From: Ignavibacteria bacterium
Lineage (GTDB): Bacteria > Bacteroidota > Ignavibacteria > Tepidaquicellales > OLB5
Reading direction: 5' to 3'
Assembly (NCBI GenBank): GCA_025451455.1
Contig: JANWKI010000075.1
Coordinates: 1-34,958 of the forward strand
Length of the DNA stretch: 34,958 bases
The notes beneath the pieces were generated by a model that was given only the letters and a program-made list of their open reading frames with translations, was not told the origin of the DNA and did no database searches. Positions 23,247 through 31,279 of the stretch are shown here, piece by piece; the first letter of the stretch is position 1, and each line of letters begins with the position of its first letter. Made by a program: the position numbers and the translations under genes.

Positions 23247-26200
23247 ATGAGAACAAAGTTATTTGATAGCTCACTTTTAAGTACAGCAAAAGGAGCTTTG
23301 GATTTCATTGGTAATATACTTGAATCCTCGACTGAATATTCAATTATTGGTATGGATCTAAACGGAAAGGTGCTGCTTTGGAATGAGGGAGCCAGGCGTT
23401 TGTATGGTTATGAGCCGGAAGAAATAATCGGCAGGAAAAACTCTGAAATACTCTATGTGCCTGAAGATATAGAATCCGGAAGACCTTCCCGGATCTTGAA
23501 AGATGCAATAAAGAACGGGAAGTGGGAAGGCACAATTCAAAGAATGCGCAAGAACAGGGAAGTCTTTACTGCGCGGGTTGTTGTAAATGTACGGAAAGAT
23601 TCCGATGATAACCCGATCGGGTTTTTGCTTATCTCAAAGGATATCTCTGATGATATACGTTTATCGGATGAGATTAAAGCAACTCAAACTTACACAAGGT
23701 CCCTTATAGAATCCAACAGTGATGCCTTAATGCTTACAGATGCTCTTGGAATAATCAGTGATGCAAACAGGCAAATGGAGCTGCTGACAGGATTTACTCG
23801 AAGTGAACTAATAGGCACACCATTTAAAGAATATTTCTCGAATCCAAAACGCGCAGAAGAAGGGATCAAGCTCGTATTAATACAGGGCAGGGTAACAAAT
23901 TATGAACTAACTGCACTTTCAAAAGACGGACGCAAGACCCTTGTATCTTATAACGCTTCAACTTTTGTTGATTCCAATGGTAAACTGAAAGGAGTAATAG
24001 CTGCAGCCCGTGATATTACTGACCAGAAAAAGCTGGAGGAGCAGTTGAGGGAATCACATGCCTATAACAGGGGCCTTATCGAAGCCTCCGTTGACGGACT
24101 CATAACGGTAGATTCGTCAAGCCTAATAAGCGACGTGAATGCCAGGATGTGCCAGATGACCGGATATTCCAGAGAAGAACTTATCGGCACACCATTCTCA
24201 GATTATTTTGAAGATACCGATAGAGCCGAATCAGGCGTTAAGGAAACATTCGTAAAAGGAATAGTTACAGATTATGTATTAACCCTTGCAACACGGGACA
24301 GGAAAAAATTAAAAGTATCATTCAATGCCTCAGTGTTCCGCAACCCTGCAGGTGATATCAAAGGGATTTTCGCAAGCGCGCGTGATATTACAGAGCAATC
24401 CAAGCTGCAGGCTCTCTTATCCGAAGAAAGAGCATATAACCGCGGTCTTATTGAAGCCTCTCTTGACGGACTTATAACTGTCGACGCAATGCTGACAATT
24501 ACAGACGTTAATGAAACTATGTGCCGGATGTCCGGATATACACGGTCAGAGTTAATGGGCACATCATTTGAGAAATACTTTACAAATCCCAAATATGCTG
24601 CTGAAGGTGTCAGACTGACGCTTGATAAAGGAGCTGTAACAAATTATGAGCTTACTCTCAGGACGAAAGCAGGCTTTGAGCGGCTGGTATCGTTTAACGC
24701 TGCTATTTTTAAGGATGAAACCGGAGAAGTAAAAGGGATTTTCGCCAGCGCGCGAGATATCACCGAGCAGGCGCAGCTGCAGAACCAGCTTGCCAATGAA
24801 AGAACTTATAACAGGGGACTTATCGAGGCTTCAGTTGACGGACTGGTTACAGTTGATGAGTCCATGAAAATAACAGATGTAAATGAAACGATGTGCGGGA
24901 TGGTAGGCAGAAGGCGCAACCAGCTGATCGGGTCGCAGTTCCCCCAGTATTTTGTTGAAAGTGAACGCGCGGCTGAAGGTGTGAGGCTGACCTTTAAAGA
25001 AAGCTCTGTGACAAACTATGTATTAACCCTGCTTTCTGCTGACGGCAGGCAAATACCGGTTTCATTCAATGCCGCTATTTTCAAAGATAAAGCAGGAGAT
25101 GTCAGGGGAATCTTCGCTTCTGCACGTGATGTTACTGCTCAAAAAACTCTGGAAGAAAAGCTGCAGGCTTCGCAGATATATACACGTTCGCTTATTGATT
25201 CGAACATCGATGCTTTGATGACAACCGATTCATTGGGAAATATTTCAGATATTAATCAGCAGACTGAATTTCTTACAGGTTATTCACGTGATGAGCTTAT
25301 AGGTACTGCGTTCAAGGATTTTTACACCGATCCTGAGAAAGCTAATAAAGCAATCCAGGAAGTGTTAAGAGAAGGTAAAGTAACAAACTACGAGCTTACA
25401 GTAAGAAGCAAAGACGGAAAAGAAACGGTAGTGTCTTATAATGCGACGACATTCTATGACAGGGAAGGTAAGCTTCAGGGTGTGTTTGCTGCTGCGCGAG
25501 ATGTAACAGAGCAGAAAACCCTTGAGCAGCAGCTTCGTGAACAGCAGTCTTATAACAGGGGCCTTATCGAATCCTCAGTGGATGGCCTGATAACAGTTGA
25601 CCAGAACGGTATTATTACAGATCTGAATGACAGGATGTGCCAGATGACAGGTTACTCAAGGTCTGAACTTATAGGTACACCGTTTGCAGATTATTTCACT
25701 GATTCAGAAAATGCCCGAAAAGGCGTTCAGTTAACCCTCGAAAACGGTTTCGTTACCGAGTACGCCCTGACTTTGATCGCACGAACCAGAAGGCAGCTCC
25801 AGGTTTCTTTTAATGCCTCAATATTTAAAGATCCATCAGGTGAAATCAGAGGAATATTTGCTTCTGCTCGTGATATTACTGACCGCGTGAGACTCGAAGA
25901 GCAGCTAAGGGAACAGCAGACGTATCTTCGCGGTCTTATTGAATCTTCAGTTGATGGTCTGATCACGGTTGATCCCGAAGGTTTTATTACCGATATTAAC
26001 GAACAGATGTGCAGGATGACTGGTTATTTGAGAGAGGACTTAATAGGGTCTCCTTTCAAAAAATATTTCACTGATTCTGACAGCGCAGAGATCGGTGTAA
26101 AAAGTACACTTGCAAAAGGAGTTGTTACAAACTATGAACTCGTTTTAAAGACAAGGACGGGGCGCAAAGCAACGGTATCATTTAATGCCTCAATATTTCG

Positions 26201-27746
26201 CGGGGCAGATGACAGTGTTCAGGGTATCTTTGCTTCTGCCCGTGATATTTCTGAGCAGGCAAGGCTGCAATTCCAGCTGAGTGAGCAGCAGGCATATAAC
26301 CGTTCACTAATTGAAGCCTCTGCGGATGCCCTGTTTGCAGTTGCTCCAGACGGTACTATCACTGACGTAAATGAAGAAGCTACCCGTATTACAGGTTACT
26401 CAAGAAAACATTTAATTAATTCAAAGTTTTCTGAATATTTTACGGAGCCTGAACGCGCAAGGGAGGGTGTCGAAAAAACACTTAAAGAAAGCAGGGTGCT
26501 GGGTTATGAGCTGATCCTAAAAACACGCCAGGGCAGAAGAATAACAGTGAGCTTTAACGCGGGTATCTTTACAGATGCCGCAGGACTGCCTCTTGGTGTG
26601 CTTGCAGGTGCGCGTGATATTACAGAACAGAAAAATCTGGAGCAGCAGCTCAGGTATCAGCAATTCTATACACGGTCGCTTATTGAATCAAATATTGATG
26701 CACTTATGACTACTGATCCGCTTGGAATTATTACTGATATAAACCAGCAGATGGAAAGTCTGACCGGGTACACAAGAGAAGACCTGATTGGAACGCCTTT
26801 TAAAAGCTATTTTACCAATCCGGATCATGCTGAACAGGGCATTAAGCAGGTACTTGAAAACGGAAAGGTTACAAATTATGAATTAATAGCACAGCATAAG
26901 AACGGGAAAAGAACAGTTGTCTCTTATAACGCGACTACCTTTTATGATAAGGAAGATCAGCTACAGGGTGTATTTGCAGCAGCACGTGATGTTACAGAAA
27001 GAAAGCAGTTCGAAGAGAGCCTGCAGGAAGCAAACAGAATGAAAAGCGAATTCCTTGCGAATATGTCGCACGAGCTGCGCACTCCGCTTAACGGGATAAT
27101 CGGATTTTCTGAGTTAATGATCGATGGCAAAGCAGGTGCGCTTGCTCCCAAGCAAAGTGAATATCTGAATGATATTCATAACAGCGGCAGACATTTACTT
27201 CAGCTCATAAATGATGTTTTGGATCTTGCTAAGGTGGAATCAGGCAAAATGGAAATGTACCCGGAAAGATTTTCGGTTAAGAAATCGATTGAAGAAGTTA
27301 CAAATGTAGTTTCGCCACTTGCAAAAAACAAGAATATTTCGATAAATATTGATGTACCCAAAGACCTGAAATATGTGAAGGTTGATAAACAGAAATTCAA
27401 GCAGATACTCTATAATTTAATGTCTAATTCCGTTAAGTTTACAAATGACGGGGGGAATATAAGTATCAGCGGCCAACTTTGTGATGATAATCAGTTCAGT
27501 ATCAGGGTAACTGATACGGGTATCGGGATCAGAAAAGAGGATCTTTCGAAGCTGTTCTATGAATTTCAGCAGATAGATTCAGGTCTTGCAAGAAAATACC
27601 AGGGAACCGGTCTCGGGCTGGCTCTGACAAAGAAGATAATTGAATTCCAGAACGGGAAAGTGGAAGTTGAAAGCGAATACGGTAAAGGAAGCACATTTAC
27701 ATTTTTTCTGCCGACCGAAATGGAGGTCGAAGGGATGGCTGCATAA
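23247..27746 (+). CDS. Soluble multi-PAS sensor histidine kinase (ten PAS domains)
   Basis: 1499 residues without signal peptide or membrane span, so cytoplasmic. PAS1 is about 18-145. Then nine PAS units start at residues 149, 273, 397, 521, 645, 769, 893, 1017 and 1141, each exactly 124 residues, ending at 1264. HisKA follows with phosphoacceptor His1275 in NMSHELRTPLNGIIGFSEL; the HATPase has N1390/N1394 (NLMSNSVKFT), DTGIGI (1423-1428) and GTGLGLAL (1453-1460). Two unit types alternate: A (TRSLI...DALM, VSYNA, AAARD; units at 149, 645, 1141) and B (NRGLIE...DGLITVD, VSFNA, ASARD; the others), giving A-BBB-A-BBB-A. Partner is the receiver gene, whose ATG follows the stop codon directly. 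Ligand or signal unknown. Confidence 0.95.
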   Translation: MRTKLFDSSLLSTAKGALDFIGNILESSTEYSIIGMDLNGKVLLWNEGARRLYGYEPEEIIGRKNSEILYVPEDIESGRPSRILKDAIKNGKWEGTIQRMRKNREVFTARVVVNVRKDSDDNPIGFLLISKDISDDIRLSDEIKATQTYTRSLIESNSDALMLTDALGIISDANRQMELLTGFTRSELIGTPFKEYFSNPKRAEEGIKLVLIQGRVTNYELTALSKDGRKTLVSYNASTFVDSNGKLKGVIAAARDITDQKKLEEQLRESHAYNRGLIEASVDGLITVDSSSLISDVNARMCQMTGYSREELIGTPFSDYFEDTDRAESGVKETFVKGIVTDYVLTLATRDRKKLKVSFNASVFRNPAGDIKGIFASARDITEQSKLQALLSEERAYNRGLIEASLDGLITVDAMLTITDVNETMCRMSGYTRSELMGTSFEKYFTNPKYAAEGVRLTLDKGAVTNYELTLRTKAGFERLVSFNAAIFKDETGEVKGIFASARDITEQAQLQNQLANERTYNRGLIEASVDGLVTVDESMKITDVNETMCGMVGRRRNQLIGSQFPQYFVESERAAEGVRLTFKESSVTNYVLTLLSADGRQIPVSFNAAIFKDKAGDVRGIFASARDVTAQKTLEEKLQASQIYTRSLIDSNIDALMTTDSLGNISDINQQTEFLTGYSRDELIGTAFKDFYTDPEKANKAIQEVLREGKVTNYELTVRSKDGKETVVSYNATTFYDREGKLQGVFAAARDVTEQKTLEQQLREQQSYNRGLIESSVDGLITVDQNGIITDLNDRMCQMTGYSRSELIGTPFADYFTDSENARKGVQLTLENGFVTEYALTLIARTRRQLQVSFNASIFKDPSGEIRGIFASARDITDRVRLEEQLREQQTYLRGLIESSVDGLITVDPEGFITDINEQMCRMTGYLREDLIGSPFKKYFTDSDSAEIGVKSTLAKGVVTNYELVLKTRTGRKATVSFNASIFRGADDSVQGIFASARDISEQARLQFQLSEQQAYNRSLIEASADALFAVAPDGTITDVNEEATRITGYSRKHLINSKFSEYFTEPERAREGVEKTLKESRVLGYELILKTRQGRRITVSFNAGIFTDAAGLPLGVLAGARDITEQKNLEQQLRYQQFYTRSLIESNIDALMTTDPLGIITDINQQMESLTGYTREDLIGTPFKSYFTNPDHAEQGIKQVLENGKVTNYELIAQHKNGKRTVVSYNATTFYDKEDQLQGVFAAARDVTERKQFEESLQEANRMKSEFLANMSHELRTPLNGIIGFSELMIDGKAGALAPKQSEYLNDIHNSGRHLLQLINDVLDLAKVESGKMEMYPERFSVKKSIEEVTNVVSPLAKNKNISINIDVPKDLKYVKVDKQKFKQILYNLMSNSVKFTNDGGNISISGQLCDDNQFSIRVTDTGIGIRKEDLSKLFYEFQQIDSGLARKYQGTGLGLALTKKIIEFQNGKVEVESEYGKGSTFTFFLPTEMEVEGMAA
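23691..27038 (+). repeat. Nine tandem 372-bp coding repeats (PAS array)
   Basis: Nine in-frame units of exactly 372 bp without any indel, inside the kinase gene. A higher-order unit of four (1488 bp) is visible: 23691-25178 and 25179-26666 both read A-B-B-B, and 26667-27038 is a further A unit. The two later A units (starting 25179 and 26667) are closest to each other, sharing stretches such as SNIDALMTTD and VVSYNATTFYD. Confidence 0.9.
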
Positions 27747-28139
27747 ATGAACCGAGTACTTGTTGTGGATGATAATGTAATTAACCTGAAGCTTGCCTGT
27801 GATATTTTGGAGAGAGAGAACTTTGATGTGATAAGGGCTACTTCTGCAAATGAAGCAATTGCGATCCTGGAAGAAGATATTCCTGACCTTGTATTGCTTG
27901 ATATCGGTATGCCCGGAATGGATGGCTATATGCTGACCCAGAAATTAAAAAGCATGGAAAAAACAAGAGATCTTAAGATAGTTGCACTGACTGCTTCTGC
28001 AATGAAAGGTGACGATTCAAAAGCATTTAAAGCAGGGTTTGATGGTTATCTTACTAAACCCATTGATACAAGAAATTTCTGCTCTTCGGTTAGAAACTTT
28101 ATTAACGCTGAAAAAGAAAATAAGAGCAAAAAAAAATAA
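27747..28139 (+). CDS. Single-domain response regulator, partner of the PAS kinase
   Basis: 130 residues, receiver domain only. Acidic pair D8/D9, phosphoacceptor D52 in VLLDIGMPGMDG, T82 and K104 (LTKPID) are all in place. The last ten residues are a Lys-rich tail. Its ATG follows the kinase TAA with no spacing, and its ribosome site (GGAGG, then AAGGG) lies inside the kinase 3' end, so the two are translationally coupled. With no output domain it must act by protein contact or as a phosphorelay intermediate; DivK/CheY-like behaviour is the nearest precedent. The downstream target is not in the window. Confidence 0.93.
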   Translation: MNRVLVVDDNVINLKLACDILERENFDVIRATSANEAIAILEEDIPDLVLLDIGMPGMDGYMLTQKLKSMEKTRDLKIVALTASAMKGDDSKAFKAGFDGYLTKPIDTRNFCSSVRNFINAEKENKSKKK

Positions 28140-28173
28140 AAATAATTGAAACCTCATTTTGATGCAACCGTTA

Positions 28174-28542
28174 TTAAGGAGTTATTGCCTTATTAATAAT
28201 TTTCAAAAGTTCGTCATTATTAAACGGTTTGGTAATGAAAGCATACGCGCCGTTACAGAGAGCTTCTTTCTCGTAAGATCTTTCTGAATATGCGGTCAGC
28301 ACAATTACGGGCAGCTGCGGCTCAAAAGACTTTATTTCCTTTAGCAATGCGATACCATCGTAATCAGGCAGTTTTTTATCCAGAAATACCAGGGATGGTT
28401 TATATGTTTTAATATTGATCAGCGCTGTTCTGCCATCATCAGCTGTTACCGGTTCAAAACCCGATTCCTCTAGGAGTATTGATAAGGAAATCTTTATGTA
28501 TTTATTATCATCAATTATTAAAATTTTTTTCATTTGCACCAT
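28174..28542 (-). CDS. Single-domain response regulator (convergent)
   Basis: 122 residues, receiver domain only: D11/D12, phosphoacceptor D55 in VFLDKKLPDYDG, T83, K105 in ITKPF. The usual start would be at residue 4 (MKKILIIDDN, position 28533); the upstream ATG at 28542 is equally possible, and neither has a Shine-Dalgarno. Convergent with the kinase-linked receiver, 34 nt from its stop. The two receivers differ clearly outside the motifs, so this is not a recent duplicate. It could compete for the PAS kinase or answer to another. A palindrome flanked by 9-bp direct repeats lies just upstream. Confidence 0.9.
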   Translation of the reverse strand: MVQMKKILIIDDNKYIKISLSILLEESGFEPVTADDGRTALINIKTYKPSLVFLDKKLPDYDGIALLKEIKSFEPQLPVIVLTAYSERSYEKEALCNGAYAFITKPFNNDELLKIINKAITP

Positions 28543-28578
28543 TTAATAATTTATTACAGTATTGAACAATTTGCTTTT

Positions 28579-28608
28579 CGGCTTACAGGAACAGTGTTCC
28601 GGCTTACA
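28579..28608. promoter_or_regulatory. Palindrome flanked by direct repeats upstream of the convergent receiver gene
   Basis: GGAACA-G-TGTTCC (28588-28600) is a near-perfect 13-bp palindrome, flanked on both sides by the 9-bp direct repeat CGGCTTACA (28579-28587 and 28600-28608). It lies between the NlpC/P60 stop codon and the receiver start, about 40 nt upstream of the latter. It could be an operator or a weak hairpin terminator; there is no T tract. Confidence 0.35.
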
Positions 28609-28609
28609 T

Positions 28610-29464
28610 TTACTCCGAAAACCATCTTCTGATTACAAACCTGGAACCTTTCGAAGAGTTATAATCATTTACTGGAGTTCTTGTAGACATTACTTCTTTT
28701 AATGTTCCTAACAGGTCTAATTTTATTACACCGCCTTTGGATAAGCTGCTTTGGATAGATGTCTTTTCATCATATACATAAATAACATGACCATTCCATA
28801 CAATCATATCAAGTGGTTTGAGCTTCGCCGTAATTTCGTCTGCACTCATACCTTCAATTTCTACAGTTTCTCCGTAATCTAACAATTTGCTGGTATTGCG
28901 GGGAGTAAATCCTCCCGTTGCTTCATACATCAACCCTGAGCAGTCACACCCTGAAAGTATCCATTCATTTTTCAGTTCACTTGAAATATTTCCCTTTGGT
29001 TGGTATAGATCGATCAGTTTTTTAATGCCCTCGTTATAATTTCCGCCCCAGCAATACCGGTTACCCGTAACTTTATCCAGAAATTTATAAATGTCATCTC
29101 TTTCGGGTACTGTTATAAACCTTTCTTCGGGTCTTTGTTTTTTAAATTCAAGGAACCTGCTATCGGCATACAACTCAGTACCGTACTGATACTCATTGCA
29201 CTCAACCTTGAAAATTTTATATTTGCCATGGTCAAATTCACCCAGCAATTCAAATACTGTACCCGGAAGTGCGATAAATTCCATTTCACGTATCAAGCCT
29301 GAAGCGTCTGTCTTGACTGTCATCCCATCATTGCCTCCAAATACTGCTTCAAAATCAGGGGAGTTCAAAACGGGTGTTGGTTCCTTAGCAACGGCAAAAT
29401 AATAATCCTGTGCAGGTGAATGTAATGTTGTCATTATTAGAAATATTATAATGATAATTCTCAT
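28610..29464 (-). CDS. Secreted NlpC/P60 family cysteine peptidase
   Basis: 284 residues. Signal peptide 1-18 (IIIIIFLIMTTLHSPA). The N-terminal half (20-115) is beta-rich, probably SH3b-like, with Y-x-x-Y repeats. The C-terminal NlpC/P60 domain (about 120-284) has the pre-catalytic YCWGGNY at 137-143, catalytic Cys175 in SGCDCSGL and His226 in WNGHVIYV; the third polar residue is not certain. The family cuts gamma-D-glutamyl-diaminopimelate or similar cell-wall cross-bridges and acts in the periplasm or at the surface. Divergent from the T9SS substrate at 29626-30885, 68 nt upstream of the receiver gene on the same strand. Substrate class assigned by family only; it could be an amidase or a toxin-like effector, but nothing nearby supports that. 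Confidence 0.9.
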   Translation of the reverse strand: MRIIIIIFLIMTTLHSPAQDYYFAVAKEPTPVLNSPDFEAVFGGNDGMTVKTDASGLIREMEFIALPGTVFELLGEFDHGKYKIFKVECNEYQYGTELYADSRFLEFKKQRPEERFITVPERDDIYKFLDKVTGNRYCWGGNYNEGIKKLIDLYQPKGNISSELKNEWILSGCDCSGLMYEATGGFTPRNTSKLLDYGETVEIEGMSADEITAKLKPLDMIVWNGHVIYVYDEKTSIQSSLSKGGVIKLDLLGTLKEVMSTRTPVNDYNSSKGSRFVIRRWFSE

Positions 29465-29625
29465 TTGCGTAAAATATTGATAATTTTAAAGATTTCAAAT
29501 TGAAAAACTCATTTTTTTGAATTTTGTCCTTTATGAATAATTTGAGGAATAAACTTCTAGTTTCTTTTTGATTTTAAAATCCATACTTTGCTTATATATT
29601 TTTGTTTAAAAGAAAGGAGTTCTTT

Positions 29626-30885
29626 ATGTATTTTTCTTTAATCAAATACATTACTTTGATCCTTTGTATAAATTTTTATATTAATTCTCAGTCACCCGGC
29701 TGGTTTCCCTTAAATACAAACACAAATGGTAATTTGTCATTCATGGATTTGCCAAATGATCAAACGGTATACATAAGCACAGATATTCTTATGTTTGTTT
29801 TAAAAACAACAAATGCCGGTTTAAATTTCAGCGTGCTTCATCCACCGGTAAACTTTCCAATAAAAATGTTTAATAACGGATGGGGTTATGTTGGTAATTT
29901 ACCCACAATATTCAGGACTACAAATGGTGGAAGCCTGTGGAATTTTGATTTTCCAACATGGTGGATGGGTCAATTAAGTGTTTTTGTTACTCCTCTTCGC
30001 GGTTACGTTGTAGGAGCAATTACAAATGACATCAGATTCTGGGAAACATATGATGGAGGTACCACTTTTACCCGTATTTCTACAATTAATGATTCCGATT
30101 TCCGTTTGCTTGCATTTTATTTTTTAAATGAATACACGGGATTTATTTTAGGTAAAAATATTTCCAGCCCGCATGGCGGCAAGATATACAGGACAAATGA
30201 TGCCGGCAGAACTTGGGATTTGCCATACACAGATCAGATTGATGCAGATGACACTGCATCAATTACCCATACTAGTGGGAATATTCTATACGCAGCCGGA
30301 TATAGATCCGGAATATTAAAATCCATTGACGGCGGCAGCTCATGGATATTATTGCCGGTTTCCGGTTTTACCCCTCCTTTCACAGTTTTAACTTTTGTAA
30401 GCGGTTTAAATGGATTTATTAAAGAGGGGACAGGAAAAATAATACGTACAAGAGATGGTGGTAACACATGGGCTGTCGAATTTTATGAGTCTGAACAAAT
30501 AAATAATATTAAATTTATTAATGAGCTAACAGGTTATGCTGCGGGGAACAATGGAAAGTTGCTAAAAACTACTGATGGAGGCAATATGGTCGGCATAAAT
30601 TTGATTTCAAATCAACTTCCAATTAAATATGATCTGGGGCAGAATTATCCCAATCCATTTAATCCTGTTACGATTATAAGATTTGACATTCTAAATGCGG
30701 AAAACGTTAATTTATCTGTTTACAATGCAGAAGGCAGGTTTGTTAAACAGCTAGTAAACCAGAGGTTAAGTCCGGGTTCGTATCGGACAGAATTTGATGC
30801 ATCCGCTAATCCATCCGGTGTATATTATTACATATTAAAATCAAATTCTTTTTCAAAATCACTTAAAATGATTTTGGTTAAATGA
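29626..30885 (+). CDS. Secreted Asp-box propeller protein with T9SS type A sorting domain
   Basis: 419 residues from the ATG at 29626, chosen because AGAAAGGAG (29611-29619) is spaced 6 nt from it and a signal peptide starts there (IKYITLILCINFYIN); the frame opens 8 codons earlier at a TTG without support. Residues about 25-325 carry YCF48/BNR-like blades with D-x-G-x-x-W motifs (DGGTTF, DAGRTW, DGGSSW, DGGNTW). The last 85 residues are a T9SS sorting domain: YPNPFNPVTIIRF, LSVYNAEGRFVKQLV, basic end KMILVK. It resembles the protein at 159-1358 in architecture, though the copies are not close. A TATTTTTG -7-like box is at 29597-29604. Exported by T9SS; ligand unknown. Confidence 0.85.
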   Translation: MYFSLIKYITLILCINFYINSQSPGWFPLNTNTNGNLSFMDLPNDQTVYISTDILMFVLKTTNAGLNFSVLHPPVNFPIKMFNNGWGYVGNLPTIFRTTNGGSLWNFDFPTWWMGQLSVFVTPLRGYVVGAITNDIRFWETYDGGTTFTRISTINDSDFRLLAFYFLNEYTGFILGKNISSPHGGKIYRTNDAGRTWDLPYTDQIDADDTASITHTSGNILYAAGYRSGILKSIDGGSSWILLPVSGFTPPFTVLTFVSGLNGFIKEGTGKIIRTRDGGNTWAVEFYESEQINNIKFINELTGYAAGNNGKLLKTTDGGNMVGINLISNQLPIKYDLGQNYPNPFNPVTIIRFDILNAENVNLSVYNAEGRFVKQLVNQRLSPGSYRTEFDASANPSGVYYYILKSNSFSKSLKMILVK

Positions 30886-30908
30886 ATTTTCAGTAAATCA
30901 AACATGAT

Positions 30909-30936
30909 AAAAAAAGGGCTGAATGCCCTTTTTTTA
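30909..30936 (+). terminator. Rho-independent terminator
   Basis: AAAAAGGGC-TGAAT-GCCCTTTTT, perfect 9-bp stem with a run of T, 25 nt after the stop codon at 30885. It separates this gene from acpP. Confidence 0.9.
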
Positions 30937-30985
30937 ACTTTTACACTACACTTTTCAGCCCCTTTAAAATTACCATTTTTATTAC

Positions 30986-30993
30986 TATTTTTG
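30986..30993 (+). promoter_or_regulatory. Probable -7 element of the acpP operon
   Basis: TATTTTTG matches TAnnTTTG. TTTA at 30963-30966, 19 bp upstream, is an imperfect -33. The ATG of acpP lies 40 nt downstream with GGAGGAA before it. Confidence 0.5.
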
Positions 30994-31032
30994 TTATTAT
31001 TCTAAAAAAATCTCTAAACAGGAGGAACACAA

Positions 31033-31272
31033 ATGGCAGCTGACATAGAAGCCCAAATTAAAGATGCAATAGTTGAAAAACTTGGTGTTGAAGAATCAAA
31101 GGTTACATCGAACGCTTCATTTATTAACGATTTAGGCGCTGATTCATTAGATACGGTAGAACTGATCATGGAGCTTGAGAACAGGTTTAATATTCAGATA
31201 CCTGATGAAGACCAGGAAAAGATTCAGACTGTTGGAGATGCAATTACATATGTAAAATCAAAGGTCGCTTAA
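31033..31272 (+). CDS. acpP: Acyl carrier protein
   Basis: 79 residues, the normal length. Ser38 in the [10 protein letters not shown] motif carries the 4'-phosphopantetheine arm that shuttles acyl intermediates in fatty acid synthesis in the cytoplasm. Acidic four-helix protein, with the recognition helix [25 protein letters not shown] precedes the ATG by 5-6 nt. First gene of acpP-fabF-rnc, 7 nt ahead of fabF; this order is common across bacteria. Confidence 0.98.
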   Translation: MAADIEAQIKDAIVEKLGVEESKVTSNASFINDLGADSLDTVELIMELENRFNIQIPDEDQEKIQTVGDAITYVKSKVA

Positions 31273-31279
31273 CAATAAA

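Noticed and set aside
28588-28600. LexA-like GAAC...GTTC site
   Set aside because: Spacing between the half-sites is 3 bp instead of the 4 bp of the Gram-positive SOS box, and the neighbouring gene is a receiver, not a repair gene.
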